DNA from: Symsagittifera roscoffensis
Lineage: Eukaryota; Xenacoelomorpha; Acoela; Convolutidae
Length of the DNA stretch: 64,000 bases
NCBI RefSeq assembly: GCF_963678635.1
Contig: NC_087066.1
Span: forward strand, 9,638,723-9,702,722
Direction of reading: 5' to 3'
The notes beneath the pieces are model-generated. The model did not search any database and was not told the DNA's origin. It saw only the letters and a list, made by a program, of their open reading frames with translations. Every line of letters starts with the position of its first letter. Position 1 is the stretch's first letter. Both the position numbers and the translations under genes were made by a program. This document shows positions 49,517 through 62,734 of the stretch, piece by piece.

Positions 49517-51147
49517 AACTTTTCGAGAATTTTTTTGAAAAATTGCTTCACAACGATGTGGTTACTTTCATTTGTTAATCATATTCATACATCCAAAATT
49601 TGAAACCTACTTAAGTTTTTCAATTATTTTTTTCTTGGTTTCTATGTTGTCTTACTTTTTTCAAAGCGTCTCTTGGCAGTTTTAAAAGTCAATTTTCGTT
49701 TTCGACAAAAAAAGATAATGCAGCTTTGAAATCAAAATCAAATAAAGACCTCAAAGGGTAACTTGGGACTCTTTATAGAGCCAGTTCAACCATTTCTAAG
49801 TTGTCGCTAATAACTGAGTTGTTATCTATCTATCCAACCATTTTAAAAGCATAGAAAAAAAAAGTTGAGAATAAGGAAATCGTAAAAACATTCATGTAAG
49901 CTTTGCTGAAGGAAAATTGGAGTGATTCTATCAGGAAGTGGTAGCCGTTCAATTAAAATGAAGCGAGGGAAAACGGGCGGATAGTACTTACTTCGAAAAT
50001 GTTCCTTTTTATGAAACATTTCGAGGAATGTTTTTTGATGCAGGTTGCTGAATAAGTATAGGTATTTAGCCTCTAAGGTCTGCAAAATGCTGCCGATATT
50101 ATTTTCTTTTTCCGTTTTCCGGTAAACAAAAACAGTTTTTTAAACAAATGTTGTGGCAAGTTTTCGTCTTTCTTATTTTTTATTATTATAAGTTTTTAAA
50201 TTGATAAGATTTTAGAACAGGAAACTTTATCTAGGCCATTTTAAACCAAAAACAATAAAATATGGGATCAAACTTTAATAGAAAAAGGGATATCCTTTTT
50301 TCAAGTTCACATAAGAGTCTGTCAAGTAATGAGGGTAATCAACCAATTTGATTAATCTTCTAACTTACGTTTATTTCTAAGAAAAATTCAACAGGAGAAT
50401 AGCAACTGAAGCGGCATAAATGAATCTACGAACTTTTTTCAAAAGTCTGATTGAAAATGAGAGCTGAATAATATCATGGTCAAAAAATCAAAACAGAGTT
50501 TTTTTGTAGTAATCAATACAATCTCATTTTTGTGTTGAAACATTAATATACCGCACTTACAAATTAATTTTGAAATCAACTTAGACTGATTTTGATACAG
50601 ATAACATCGGAAAAAAACAGTTTACGGTAGCCATTTACTTATTTCAATTGATTTTCGATGGATTCCGCACTTTTACGAAAGTAGGAAAAATTCGATTTTA
50701 TCGCCTAAAATAGTTAGTCGATTAAAGTTCTTTACAATTCACTAATCAGCTCAGAGGAAACTTTTTTAGTTTGGCAAATCAGAAAGTTTTTGCGGCACTT
50801 GAAACTAAATTAACCTGAAAAAAGTATAAGCGCGTTTTTCTTCGAACGCATTTTCATTATCAATGTTATAAGCGGAGTTTTGTTACGCAAATGAACAAGT
50901 ATTTGAGGAATTTTTTTTAGAGAAAACCAGTTCCGGTTCAGAAATTTTAAATATCAGTTATACTCTGTTATATTGTACATGCCAAGCATCAAAATGAAAA
51001 AGTCTACTGGATGCGGTGCGTTGTGTTTCATTTCGATTTTCCTCGTTTCATAGCAATGAGAGGAAAATTTAAAGTCAAAGCAAAACCAATTTTTTTAGTA
51101 TTTAGAATTTTTTTAAAGAAAATAACTCCAGTGAGTAGTTTTCATAT
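49517..51147. other. AT-rich stretch without a recognised gene
   Basis: No ORF with convincing composition, no repeat or RNA gene seen. It forms the left flank of copy D. Confidence 0.45.
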
Positions 51148-51298
51148 AGTGCATTAAAATTGGGGTGGTTTGTTAGACGTGGATGACCATTAGGTATTGA
51201 TCAAAATTGTCACCATGTACAATCTGACCACCAATGGTCACCATGTAAAAATCCTAATTGTCATCCCGTGTAATTTTATACCCAATAGTCCTCATGTA
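51148..51298 (+). repeat. Left TIR of copy D
   Basis: Aligns with the reverse complement of 62735-62888. TTGTCACCATGTA-type phrases recur every 25-35 bp and continue inward to about 51380 (for example CACCATGTATTAAGTCC). Confidence 0.75.
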
Positions 51299-52182
51299 AT
51301 AATACTAATTGACACCATGTATTAAGTCCTAACTTATAGTCCTGCAATGGTTTCTATATGGAATTGTCACCAAGTTATTTATCTACAAACTCATTGTTCA
51401 TTGTGTAAAAAATTAACAGTTGTCACCACTGCAGTTTAGCTTATAATGAGTTGCGCTATCTGCATTCTTTCAGCCTTTCCTTCTTTGCTGACAGACATTT
51501 CGGACAAAAATTATTTACTACGCAAAAATCTATAAATTGAGATGTAAATGAAATTAAACCATGTTGAGTGAGAATTAATTATAAGAACATCATCAGTAAG
51601 GTATACAAAGTCCGAATATGCATATCAGAGACTTGTGTATGTTCGAGCGAGTATTGTGTATGTTCGATCTATTTTTGTACATTAACATTGTCAATACTTG
51701 TATTTAACTTGTTACTATAAAACTGAAAAAAGAACAAACTTTTTTGAGGTCTGATTAGAGGAAAACGCACGGCGATCGACTCTTAGCCGAAAAGCAGCGA
51801 TTCGAAACCCGTCCAGAAATTGTACTGAAAGGAGGCCCCAGTTGCTAGTATGGTGATATCCGCCCATAGATCGATTTTGTAAATTTTTTTACTTTGATCG
51901 AAGCCTAACTTCCCGGATTATTGCTATTCAGTTAACAATTGGGTAAAACTGTCGGTTACTAAAAGAATGTAGTGTTTAAAATTAAATAGAAAAAGCTGCA
52001 AATGAGCCATATTAAATAGTTAGTTAAGGGGAAAACATGTGATTTAGAAAACGTTTCAAAACATTATTATTTATGTAAGCAAAATCAGAAGCGGCACCAG
52101 TAAAAATTTTATCATAAGTCAAATGTGCAATATAAATACTAAACGAATCGCACATGAAAGAGTTTGAGTCTTGGATTCTCGT

Positions 52183-52434
52183 TCAATCGTTTATACAGAT
52201 TTTTTTACTGCCAAAGACGAAGACACCAAGAGGATCAGCAAAGTTTACAACATTTCTTCTGTTGCATATCAAAATCCAATGTGTCCCCGGAGAATCTGAT
52301 TTTGAAGCGTTCACAATCTTAAAAATATTGTCTGGGATGTGTGGTGGAAAATTGTCGGCTGCAAATACTCCATTAAACTTAAATGTCAGATGCTTACAAT
52401 TCTGAATGAGATACTGCAATTGGACTTCATCCAT
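52183..52434 (-). pseudogene. Adenain-like protease, C-terminus lost (copy D)
   Basis: The start matches element A (MDEVQLQYLIQ), then FKFNGVFAADNFPPHIPD, VNASKSDSPGTHWILIC with the catalytic His and FADPLGVFVFG with the Asp. The frame then stops and no Cys block follows, so it is inactive. Confidence 0.75.
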
Positions 52435-52436
52435 TT

Positions 52437-53560
52437 TCAGACTGTCGAAATTGGAAGGACGTCCTTTGTAACTTTGCAGTCAGCTGTAAATAATAAATTC
52501 GATGGGCGTATACCACAAACTGCCAGGTTTGCTGTCAAAGAGTTTGAGAATTGAAGATCGAGTGAAACTGAGCAGCTAGTAAATTTTGGATGCAAAAAAC
52601 CATGAGCTGCCTGCTGGGCGCTCGTGAGGTTGAAACACATAATAAAGTGCTGCTGGTAGCTATCCAGATTGATTCTCAGCCCGCAGTGCAACAAACCGAG
52701 CGCTGATAGTGTGTTGAAGAAGAGACGTTTATTATTATGTGTAGTAATTGGTGTACCTGCTATTGGCAAACTGTTCCGTCTCAAAGTAATCTGCTCCAAT
52801 CCAAACATTTGATACTGAAAAGGATTCGTTCGTTTTGTTCCTAGAAATGTATTGCAATTATAAATGGTCGCATAATTTTTCTAACATATAGGTTCGCTTC
52901 GAGTGTTTGCTGCTTGTAATGCTTCGCAGCATCGTCAGATATAATGAGAGAGTCCTCATGATAACGTCAGCAGGAAAATCTGAGGGTAACACCGCTCGAC
53001 CTATGCTTGTGGCAGGTGAAAAATTCAACTCCAGTGGGTCCATAGAACCAAATTTCCCTCGATTCGCGGACCAGTTCTCGTTGAGTTGCGAAACCGGCTG
53101 CATCTATCGCAGCGAGATTGTTTTCAAAACGATATCCCTAACACTTGAGCCATGAGTCCTTGGCTTCTTTGCTCAATGAAAATTGTGTTCCAAAAAACTT
53201 TTATGCGCAAAATTACTATTGGCAATTGAGATTTTGAGTCCATTAGCAGAAAGAGTACAGTCAGAGAAAAAGGAAAAGGAAATACAGAGAGATTTTTCGA
53301 AAAACGGTGAATCAGACACAGTCGGATCAGTGTTGTCGTATCTCAGATCAACTCCATTTGCTTGCATTACTTTGCATCGTATTTCCAAATAGATTTTTTG
53401 CAGGTCAACAAAATGTGATTTCAAACTCAAGCATTGGTCGAAATTCAAGCATTAAAATAGATAGATCAATATTTTTGATCGAAAGCGTTTTCAGAAGTAA
53501 TCAATCAAATCCAGAGAGCTATGGGCAGCTCCATTGGGTATCAAATTAGCGATCATTTTT
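52437..53560 (-). pseudogene. Major capsid protein remnant (copy D)
   Basis: Pieces in order: LSLKSHFVDLQKIYLEIR, SLCISFSFFSDCTLSANGLK with ANSNFAHKSFLE (53173-53448), then a middle segment (52858-53103). The C-terminal half (52437-52808) has LRRNSLPIAGTPITTHNNKR, LTSAQQAAHGFLHPKFTSCS and CGIRPSNLLFTADCKVTKD. At least three breaks. Confidence 0.8.
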
Positions 53561-53699
53561 AATGTTTAAGAAAAAATTTGCTCAACTTCTCGCTGGTCTG
53601 CTTTTTGTTCGAATAGTAGTTCTCCTTTTTCGAGCTCCTACAGACCTTTTATTTCGTAATTCATTCATTGGTGTCTTTCAACGACGTCTACTACCACTG

Positions 53700-53985
53700 A
53701 TTTATTTTCTTGGAGTTTTTGTGACAGTATTCTTCCATGCGTGTTTAAGAGACTTCTCTTTCATAGCGACATCAATCAGGTCTGGCGCTGCCCTCATCAT
53801 ACTGTTCTCTGCCCAACTTTTTTGCAGCCGGTAGAATAACCCGTCGTGCAAACTGTATAGCAACACGACCAATACCAGCACCCAAAACGCTAAATCCACT
53901 GCCGCGTCGTCGGCAGTGTCCAGAGAATTGAGGAAGAGAAGCTTTCTTTGAATAACGCTGTTCCGTCGGTTTTCAATCAAAGCGC
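53700..53985 (-). pseudogene. Basic core-like protein remnant (copy D)
   Basis: A Gly/Arg-rich block (CRRRGSGFSVLGAGIGRVAI) and RRVILPAAKKLGRE lie in one frame; the APDLIDVAMKEKSLKHAWKN tail lies in another, in ORF 53702-53980. A single shift separates them. Confidence 0.68.
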
Positions 53986-53999
53986 TTGAATTTTAGAGC

Positions 54000-54780
54000 C
54001 AGCACAATTTTACCAGTTCCTGCAAAAGGCACTTATTTTCTAGTTTTTGTGTACTTTTGATTGTACAGATGAAGTAAACAAAATTTTAAAGTCTAAATTA
54101 GTGAAGTTTTTTCGATGAATAGGTTCAATGCTGCAGGCACTACCAATTTTGATGCGTCTACTTGATTCAATGACGTGTAACAATGGGGCTTTTGCATCTC
54201 CAACAGTTTGGTTTGGCTAATGTCAATGAAGACAAAAATTAGATTTGTCCCTCTGGTAAATGAGATTCATACAGTTCGTTTCCCTCATAAGATGCATCGA
54301 GAGAGGGTACCATTTTGTATTTGCGGACTTTGAAATGAGATTCCTTCAATTTCGTTCTGCCAAATGCTCATGCTATTCATGCTTTCTTGAAGACTTGCAT
54401 CGAAATGAATTTTGTCTTTGAGTTTTGTTTTTGTCTCATTGATCAATTGTTCTTTACAAGTGTACTCTCCTGATTTGATAAAAACTTTTTCGCCATATTA
54501 GGGTCTTGAAATTGTAATCTGATTGCCAGCGTTGGACTTACTGGCTACTACTTTGGATGTTTTGAAGTACGTAAATTCCACATCACTAACATTGCTTAAT
54601 TGTATTGGAAAAACTATCACGGAGAGAGTAACTCGTCAATCTCCGTCTAAAGCTATTTCTGTCTTACAAAAATTTCTAAAACTGGCCAAAAGGTTGTCTT
54701 GGAAAAATCCATTGATGCTTTTGATATCCAATGTACAGTAAACTCATCATTGCCCATCTTTGTCAAAATCTGCTTTGTTT
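54000..54780 (-). pseudogene. Penton-like minor capsid remnant (copy D)
   Basis: FTVHWISKASMDFSK near the start, a SYEGNELYESHLPEGQ segment (about 54245-54290) and an AKAPLLHVIESSRRIK-type block (about 54150-54210) match the penton pattern across several frames. Confidence 0.65.
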
Positions 54781-54784
54781 GCAA

Positions 54785-55590
54785 TCAATAAAGTTCGTTT
54801 TCATAAAACTTTCCACTGATTTCTTCCTTCTCTGCATCATTGAGACTGTATGTTGGGGGGTTTAGAGTAGGAACATCAACTCTTTCAAGAACTTCTTCTG
54901 TAAAAATCTGCTTGTATCTTTTTCTAAAATGCATGTCAGTTTTTGCAATTCGCACATAATCACCAATATAAAACTTTGGTTTTTGTACCAGTTTTATTGA
55001 ACTGTTTGCAATTATTGATAATAAAGCAGACACTTGTTTGAAGCTAATTTTGTTACCCTAATCACACGTGAGTTGATTAACCGAACAAAACTTTGTAACT
55101 TCTCAAAATAACTGTATGTCCATTCAAACTCGATGTTCTTGAAGATAAAACTTTTGAGCGATCGAAGATTCCGATCGGCCAACGCTGATTTTTTTACTGT
55201 GAGTGTTGTATTTGACGATTTCTATGTTGATTTCGACGTTTATAACGTAAGTTTTCATGTTCTCCTTCAAACTGTGCCTTTAGCAATCCAAACAGTTTTT
55301 AGTTGTCTTGTTTTGATAATTTTTTTGAAAGTTCGGCTGTATCGTCAGCATATTTGGTCTTCAGGGGTTCCACTTGTAAGAAGCGAGATAGACAATCGAC
55401 AGCAACTAATAAAAATTGTACCCCTCGGTTATACTTGGCCAATTTATCCACATATGCCAACTCCAGAGATCAAATCTTGTTGATATCGTTAACGATCACT
55501 TTCAGGCGAGGATATGTTTTACGAAATAATCCCAACTTTGTGTGTGATGATTGAGATTGCAAAAACTTTTTAAAAACTTTTTTCGTTGAG
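54785..55590 (-). pseudogene. Integrase remnant (copy D)
   Basis: The tail (54785-55033) has FYIGDYVRIAKTDMHFRKRY and NPPTYSLNDAEKEEISGKFY. Upstream, LELAYVDKLAKYNRGVQFLL shows that the first catalytic Asp has become Glu; the VDCLSRFLQVEPLKTKYADD region follows. Several stops are present. Confidence 0.78.
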
Positions 55591-55859
55591 AGTTGACTAG
55601 CATTTGTTCATTATTTTACGCTACCAAAAAGCAGCTGGACTTTTTGAGTAGAGTAATTTGAGTTCAGTTGCTTCACTGGTAGTAGAATTTCTATTCTTTC
55701 GTTACTGTCGCAAACGATTTTTTACTGCTTACATAGTTTTCATCGTCGTCGTCTTCTTTGGTGTGAGAAAATGCTTTATTCTGGATTTCTATTATGTCGG
55801 ATTGCTTGGTCCTGGTTTTGAGTGTTGTCGATCGATTCTTCTTTGAGGACGGTTTTCAT

Positions 55860-56340
55860 CTTTTCGATTCGTCAGTTGTCGGTTTGTCTGCGACAAAGGA
55901 AGAAATTGAGGGCTAAGCTGCTTCGCTCTTTAGCGAGCGGAAAATCTGTTTGGGTCACTAAACTGGGATCAATAGCCAATTCTTTCAAAATTTGTGGATG
56001 AAACACATTCTCAGGTTTCTTCGTGTTTTGCTGTGTATCATATAAAAAGGTTGAATTTTACAGTGTGTCGGCTTTCCTTGAATTCAAACAAATCTGTCAA
56101 CGTTTAAATTCAAGGATTCAAGTCTGAATAACTTTTTTAGCAGAATGTTTGCCTTTTACACTTTTTTTAGCTTCCAATAGGTCTCGAATGGATTCCAAAA
56201 CCTTTAAAAAGACTTCAACAGTTTCTCCATAAGTTTTTTCATCTTTTTCTTTAGCTTTGAAGTTGTTTGCTGCAGAGAAGTGTCTGATGCATCATTTTTT
56301 TAGCTTCATCATCACCAAATCCACTAAAATTAGTGAGAGC
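55860..56340 (-). pseudogene. Pre-integrase conserved protein remnant (copy D)
   Basis: TYGETVEVFLKVLESIRDLL and, after stops, FLYDTQQNTKKPENVFHPQI with LAIDPSLV match the pre-integrase family. The segment downstream toward integrase is Lys/Glu-rich. Confidence 0.6.
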
Positions 56341-56649
56341 AGATAAATTTAATTTTCGAGGATTTGGCACGACATTATTAGGGGTTAAAGGAATAGGAGT
56401 TGTTGGTTTATCGGTGGTGTATAGTTGCGGTTCACACTTCGTTCTCGAAACCGCTGTAAATAATTGAGCTGAGATAATTTGTCATAATTGATGGATTATG
56501 AGGGACTTGATTTTGTTGGAAAAATTTTCACCTGGAGAATATGTCCCGCAAGAATGAGATCAAATTCCTCAGCAAGCATGCTTAGGTTCTAGTTTTTAAA
56601 ACAAATGTAACACGAATTTGCGATTGATTTAACCAGTGAAATATTATTT

Positions 56650-57400
56650 GCTAAAATTTTTCGTTTTTATCTTATGCTAAACTTGGGGTCAACAAAATTG
56701 TCCCAAATGGTACTTTCTTTTGTTTGCTGGAACATGTTTAAGAAATACATTTACAAAACACTCGCAAAAAAATCTAATAGAATTTGTGTCAGCTGTTGTC
56801 AAATTTGATCTACAATGCTATTGAGTATTTGCTTCAATATACATAACTTTTTCTTAAGTTTTGGCAACTATGACTATTAGCAAATGACCAAAATCTTCTT
56901 TCATTGCCAACTGATACGCATGACGGAAAAATTTAGCATTTTTCAATTGTCTGCATAAATAATCAATTTGTTGAATGTCTCAGGGTGATTTGAACAAAAT
57001 TGAATTTGCTGTATTTAAATCAATTGTACGTGATTGCCTACTTTGCTAAAATAAATTATGCCTGGCATGAATAAAATGAACATTTTTATGTCCGCCTGCT
57101 GTAGCAACTTTAACGAATTCTCTTTCATTAAAAAAATTTTCGCAGTTTATATCAATCACAATCAAGCAACTTCGTAAATTATTAACAATTTCAGAGCTGG
57201 ATAATTGTATAATTTCAATATCAAGCTTGTGTTGAAAAACCAAGGAACGATACTTGGGTTAACCGTGAAGTCAAAAATAAAATATCTTATTATTTGTTGG
57301 ATAGAAAGTACCTCTGAGAAACATTTGAAAAAATAAATCAGTTTTGCCGGATCCTGAGCGACCTGAAACGGACATGAACAGACGACCTTTTGTTGAAATG
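56650..57400 (-). pseudogene. Packaging ATPase and following small ORF (copy D)
   Basis: Walker A (GRSGSGKT, about 57350) is intact. Walker B is degraded (CLIVIDINCENF), then comes VKVATAGGHKNVHFIHARHN and a stop. The C-terminal part (KSP.DIQQIDYLCRQLKN, FGHLLI) is broken. The small ORF core (FFCECFVNVFLKHVPANKRK) lies near 56690-56760. Confidence 0.72.
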
Positions 57401-57404
57401 ATCT

Positions 57405-57500
57405 TTTTTTATTATTACAACTTGGGATTTGGTAACATGTAACTAACTGTACTGGACAGTTTGGAAAGGGAATCTCATCACAACTTAGGTTTTAAAAAGA
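57405..57500 (-). pseudogene. Membrane protein C-terminal remnant (copy D)
   Basis: SYMLPNPKL followed by a stop, directly before the ATPase, matches the GYVLPSPKL end of 9603-9866. The upstream part is not recoverable by eye. Confidence 0.5.
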
Positions 57501-58070
57501 CAATTTTGAAATAGATGAAGACACCAAAAGGAAGAAAGAGTGACTAGTGTGAAAAACCCAACTTCTGCCGGCGAGAGAGAAACAGAAGTTCAAATTCTTT
57601 TTGATATGTTTTTGTCAGATAAAGTCTGGTCGACACCACCAATGTATAAACCACCCAATCATTGTTCTTGACAGTGGTTTCTTCATTTTCCATGTTTACT
57701 TGAAGACTTTTTTTCGCTTATTTGTATCAAGGTTGATAGTTACAAGTGCATCTGCATACCAATCGCCTTTTTTCTCTCTGGCCGACTGCCGTTTAGTTTG
57801 TGTTTTTTTTTTATCTTGCTATGGTTTTGTTTGTCATATGTATCTGAACATCTTTTCCTACGATAACGGTTCTGATTTCGTTTATTAACTCTTTTGGTAA
57901 ATTCTCATCTCCTAAGTTCATTTTTTGTGTGTTTTCACAACAAGATTTTTTTTTGTTTTGAAACTTTGACATGTTATCAACTAGTAATCACACAAGATCA
58001 AATAAAAAAGTAGACAATCAATAAGTATTCACAAAGCTTAGTATATATGTGTTTCTTTATTTCAATTCGA
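57501..58070. other. Degraded stretch of copy D
   Basis: No conserved gene is recognised; a plus-strand ORF (57601-57888) is Phe/Val-rich without motifs. Confidence 0.35.
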
Positions 58071-58078
58071 CAGGCAAA

Positions 58079-58318
58079 TCAGTTCCTCGTCCAATGAAGA
58101 AAAGAATTCATATTTTGTGAACTTGTTATGGAATTAGATTTGATTTTTACAGCAAAATGAGCAAGAACTCTTATTGTGGCTCGAACTAAATGTATTTTTT
58201 CAACGTTATCAGTTTTCACTAACTCTTTCAGCTCAGATGGAAGCTTTTGGTCATGCAAATGGATTTGTCTTCTCTCTCCTACCTGAGGTTGCAGCCCTTC
58301 CAGGTTGATATCGAACAA
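58079..58318 (-). pseudogene. Conserved early Polinton protein (copy D)
   Basis: 79 codons with IHLHDQKLPSELKELVKTDN and VEKIHLVRAT, counterpart of 43319-43633. The N-terminus is shortened. Confidence 0.5.
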
Positions 58319-58330
58319 CTAAATTGACTG

Positions 58331-58594
58331 TCAAATAACCTGGAGTCTGGATTCTTTACAGGTGAAAGTAACCAACAACTGTAAAGATTTTCCGTAAATT
58401 ATTGATTTGATATTGTTCAGTGTAACTTGCTCAAGATTTTGCAGTAGAGGTTTTCCTCGACAATCTAATATGCCTCTACGTATAAGAGTAACTTTAATTC
58501 TTGGTTTTAAATTGTTTTCAGGAGTCTGATTGTTCATCGAAGTGTAAGCCACCAAATTTGGAGATAAGGTTGTTTGCATCATTAGACAGTTCAT
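58331..58594 (-). pseudogene. Small conserved protein, PC4-like pattern (copy D)
   Basis: TTLSPNLVAYTSM, then PRIKVTLIRRGILDCRGKPL and a helix-like LEQVTLNNIKSI, counterpart of 43626-43841. It is extended by unrelated sequence at the C-terminus. Confidence 0.5.
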
Positions 58595-58739
58595 TTTGTA
58601 TTCAATCGAAAAAAAAACATTGGATTTTCTACGGGTGTAATGTTTTTATAATTGATGCGAGGGAAGTGAATGAGAATGACGTTTGCAAATTTTTTGTTCA
58701 ATTTTCGGGTAGCCAATAACTTCTAAATTGGTCATGGGT

Positions 58740-59340
58740 AATTCCAAATACTCCGCTAACAAAATTGATTATGGTAAACCTCTAGCAAAAAAATTGACTT
58801 CCTCAAACGAATGCTGTCACAAATTTGATCCAAGTTAGAATAAGGGTAATCACCTTCGTCCCAATGAAGCCCGTGCAGAATTTTAGAAAACCAAATAAAA
58901 GCCTTTTTCTCTTCTTTCGATAAAGTTTTGAATGCGATTGGTGGCAGAAAATGAATTGTACCAACTGTTTTAGCAGAGCAAAGAAAAATTTTCTTGATTA
59001 TGAAAGGTTTCTTGCCGCATTTAAATTTCTCAAAATCTTAAACAAAGGTACGGTTAAAAACATATTTTTGTTTTTTTTTTGGTTAACCTGACTTTCACTC
59101 AACATTCCAACAAATGAAACAACCTTGCTTCAATTGCTGTAAGAAATAAACAAAACGGAATACCTTTCACGTGACCTAGATAGTAAACATATACCGAGGT
59201 CCGATTTTACTTTTTTCTTGCAAATATCCTGCTGTATCTTCGATATAGCTTGAATTCTAAAAAATTTGAAATGTTTCGAGTGTTTTTTGAGCGACGGGTT
59301 GTCTATTCTAATTAAAACCATCATACAGTATGTTTTTCAA
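58740..59340 (-). pseudogene. Early gene remnants (copy D)
   Basis: The part near 58750-59020 resembles the stretch at 43990-44220 of copy C (an LPPI/VxFxxLxK.EK phrase). ORF 59130-59324 has DNPSLKKHSKHFKFFRIQAI where the RLHAILHDAAG gene belongs, with the motif itself lost. Confidence 0.4.
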
Positions 59341-59749
59341 AACAAAATCCTACTTAACATCAGCATCCAAACACAAACAAGTGGCTAAAAAATACTGAAA
59401 TCTGACTGATTTGTCTATATACTGATTTTTTCTATGACCTTAAATTTTTCATGAATGAGTTTCTAATCGAAATCATGTTTACCAAATTTAGCATAACCAA
59501 AAAGATCATGAGCCTACCCTATTATTCATGCCATGAGCAGAATAAGATACCAACCGATACGAGTTCAAAAACTTTCAGGCCTTGTGGTTTGTAGCACTTG
59601 TGATTTACATTGACGTTGAATCCTTTCTAAAACCTGTACATTCTTGACCTGATAATCCTTCGCGATCATCAACCCGTGAAGCTTGTGGATAATCATTGTC
59701 TGTAATTGACCACTGAAGCTGACAGCCCTACTTCTTCGACTATGACAGC

Positions 59750-61993
59750 TCTGATCAATGCATGAAAAAGTCTCTCAACCAGGTGCATCACTTAGCGAGA
59801 GAACTATATACGATCAAAAGCGACCGTTTCCTCATTTCTTTGGAAGTCAAGAATCGTTGAACAAAGAAAACTCATCAACATTTTGGATTTGCTGTAAACA
59901 TTTTTGCCATTTTTCATCAACCAATGTCATTTTTCTGGAAAAATTCTGGGATGGGCACATGAAAAATGCAATCTAGCAAACTGTGAGTTTTACCCCAGTC
60001 ATTGGACATAACATCCAAAAATATAATCTTCATTACATTTGTCTCGCACTGCATGAATGCGAGCCAACCAGTACAATGCGTGTTATACCCAGCACCGACA
60101 AAAAATATGTATCGTTAAGCATTGGAGTCCTAATTGAAACTATCAAAAGGAAGAACGGAGTTGATCAAATAGAAAAAATTTCGAGTTATTCAGATTCATT
60201 GATTCATGCAAGTTCTTAAAATCTTCCTTGCAAAAATTAGTTAATAATCTTTCTGTGCAAAAAATGGCAATTTTAAGCGAGTATTTTTCAAACGAGACGG
60301 ACAAGCAACGATGTCTGGTACGACAAAAAGTTTCTAATTTTATTCCTACATGGCTAAAAAACAAAAATTAGCAGAAAAAGAACTGCTTCCATTGCAAAAT
60401 TCGTCCGATGTTTTGAATGGAGGAAAACTTGCAGTTTCAGAAGCGGATCTGGAACATTCAAGAAAAAATTTTAGAGAGTTCAAATGTCAGAACTTTGAGG
60501 ATTATCACAACTTGTATCTCAAGTGTGATACAATCCTTCTTGCTTGCGTCTTTGAGGAGTTTCGAAAAATTAGTCACCAAAAATATGGCCTGGTTTGCTT
60601 GCACCGTTTTAGTGCTTCCAATTTGGCTGGAGTCGCCTTCAAACGTATCTGCAAAGACTCAAACGTTCAACTCATATCAAACCGCAGGCATCTCGAAATG
60701 GTCGAGAATATGATGCGAGTTGGCACTGCATCTGTGTCCTAAAGACGCGTTTTCAAAGCGAACAACAAAGAATGCCCCGACTTCAAGCCAGACCAATATA
60801 GCACCTATGGGTTTTTGATCGACGCGAATAACCTCTTTGGCGGCGTTATGCAAACGGTTAAATTACCGGTGCGTAATTTTGAGTTAATAGAGCATGTAGA
60901 AGACAAGATAATATTGAACCACTAACACTTAAAATGTCTGAAGACTCTCTGATTGCAATTTATATTAGGAGACCATATCGAATACCCATAAGAACTACAA
61001 AACAGTCATAAAGATTAGCCTTTACTTCCTACCAAAGAAACAGTACCCCAGGATTGGTTGAGTTTCTACCAAACAAATTTACTCGGACAGATGAGAAATC
61101 AGGAAACTGCAAAAGGTTCAATTGGTAAGACCAGGAAGTTACTGCAGACGTTGTATGATAAGTCAAGTTACACAATTCATTACAAACTATTGCAATTTTC
61201 TGATAGGTTATGATTAAAAAAAGTGCAACGTGTGCTGAAATTTGAAAGAGAAGCTTGGTTAGAACCATACATAACTCTAAACACGACTAAACGCCAAAAA
61301 CTAGAAAAAAAATTTGAGAAGAATTTCTTAAACAACTGTGCTGATGGAAAAAATTGCGAGTCAAAGCGCAAACGGTTGCTCGTTCGTATAGTTATAGATT
61401 ATCAAGCCGCCTTGCGAGAAAAGAGTGCGTTCGAGTTCAAATCCTACAAAATTTTTGGGGAAAACTTGGCAGCGTTCACGTTGAATCCAACAAAAATTTA
61501 ATGGGATATACCGACAATTGTGGGAGCTAGTCCTCTTGAATTAGCAAAGTTTCACTTATATAAGTTTCTTATGACATAATGAAAACAAATTTTAAATGTC
61601 AATTTCTCTATTCTGATAGGGGTATTCTCATGTACGAAATCAAAAATTAGGATTTTTACCGCAAATTTTCCCCCCAAAAAAAAGAAACATATGGAATGAA
61701 CTTGACCTGTCAAATTACTCAAAGAACCACCCTCTCTACGATCCAAAAAACAAAATGGTTCTTTTAAATCGGCTGAATGTGTGACCAAAGCTGCTCAGAA
61801 GATATTGACTCATCAGCGATATCGAGACACCTTGGCCTCTGGCTCGTTTTTCAAAACTGAAAACAGTCAAATAGCATCCGAGTCACACAATCTGCAAACT
61901 GTGACATCGACAAAAATATCGTTATCAGCTTTTGATGACAAACATCATATCCTCGATTCGTACCCAACTGATGATGACCATTTGGAAAAATGA
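59750..61993 (+). pseudogene. Family B DNA polymerase remnant of a different lineage (copy D)
   Basis: In order: a WAHEKCNL segment and FTPVIGHNIQKYNLHYICLA (exonuclease II region, about 59950-60050), VIPSTDKKYVSLS, then ORF 60350-60742 with FEDYHNLYLKCDTILLACVF, FEEFRKISHQKYGL and FSASNLAGVAF. Beyond it are YGFLIDANNLFGGVM (motif A, DANNLFG), a degraded motif B region (61223-61501, FEREAWLEPYITLNTTKRQK), a motif C block reduced to YSDRGILMYEIK, and a LSAFDDKHHILDSY end. This is the YHDLYLK/DANNLYG polymerase type, unlike element A. Stops and the lost DTDS make it inactive. Confidence 0.82.
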
Positions 61994-62734
61994 ATGCCAA
62001 TTTTTTGAACATGGTCAACAGCCAGTGTAGTGGGTTTGTGACGATTTCGCTAACGTTGATTGTGACCATCCAGAAATTGATGATGTTACTCTGAGGATAG
62101 CTTTGCTGCTAGAAATACACAACCACATCGTTTGCTTCGACAACTGATGGACCAGGTATATAACAGTTGGTAGAATTCAGACCCCGGACTAATTCGGGCA
62201 GCAGAAACCTTCGACAGTGATATATACAGCGGGGAAATTGCCGATCTGGAGGCAAATTTTTCCGACGAGGACAAGTCGTCATTCTTCAATGATTCGTTTT
62301 TCGACTATGAAGCAGTTGAAGAGGAACCACGGTCAAAAAATTGACAAATAGATTAAAACACAAAACAAAACTATAATAACTTTTGTAAGTAAAAAAAATT
62401 CAGTGATTTAATAAGGGAATATACATAAAATATACATAATGTACATAAAGTTTGACCTACCGCTTGTCCGTGTTTAGTGCGTATTGAACTGCGAGATTTT
62501 TTTCCAGTTTTGGAACCCATTTAATCGGGTTATAATTTTTTCCTTTAAATGAAAGAGTTTCCAGCATACTTCTGTGTCAACTTGTACGAAAATTGAAATT
62601 CAATCAGAGTTTTAAGAATAATTGAGCAAATGGGAAGTGAAACATATCAGTTGTTATTGGAACGAAGATTTAGCAAATCATTTCTAACACCAAACATGTA
62701 AACCCAACGTTCAGTGGGAATACTCAATAATATA
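61994..62734. other. 3' part of copy D without a conserved gene
   Basis: An acidic stretch near 62190-62340 (AEDFDSDIYSGEI-like, then FSDEDKSSFFNDSFFDYEAV) may be the end of a decayed gene. No other motif is seen before the TIR. Confidence 0.35.

Noticed and set aside
51142-51147. 6-bp target duplication for copy D
   Set aside because: Flanks TCATAT and AAATGC do not match; shifting the boundary by one base does not help.
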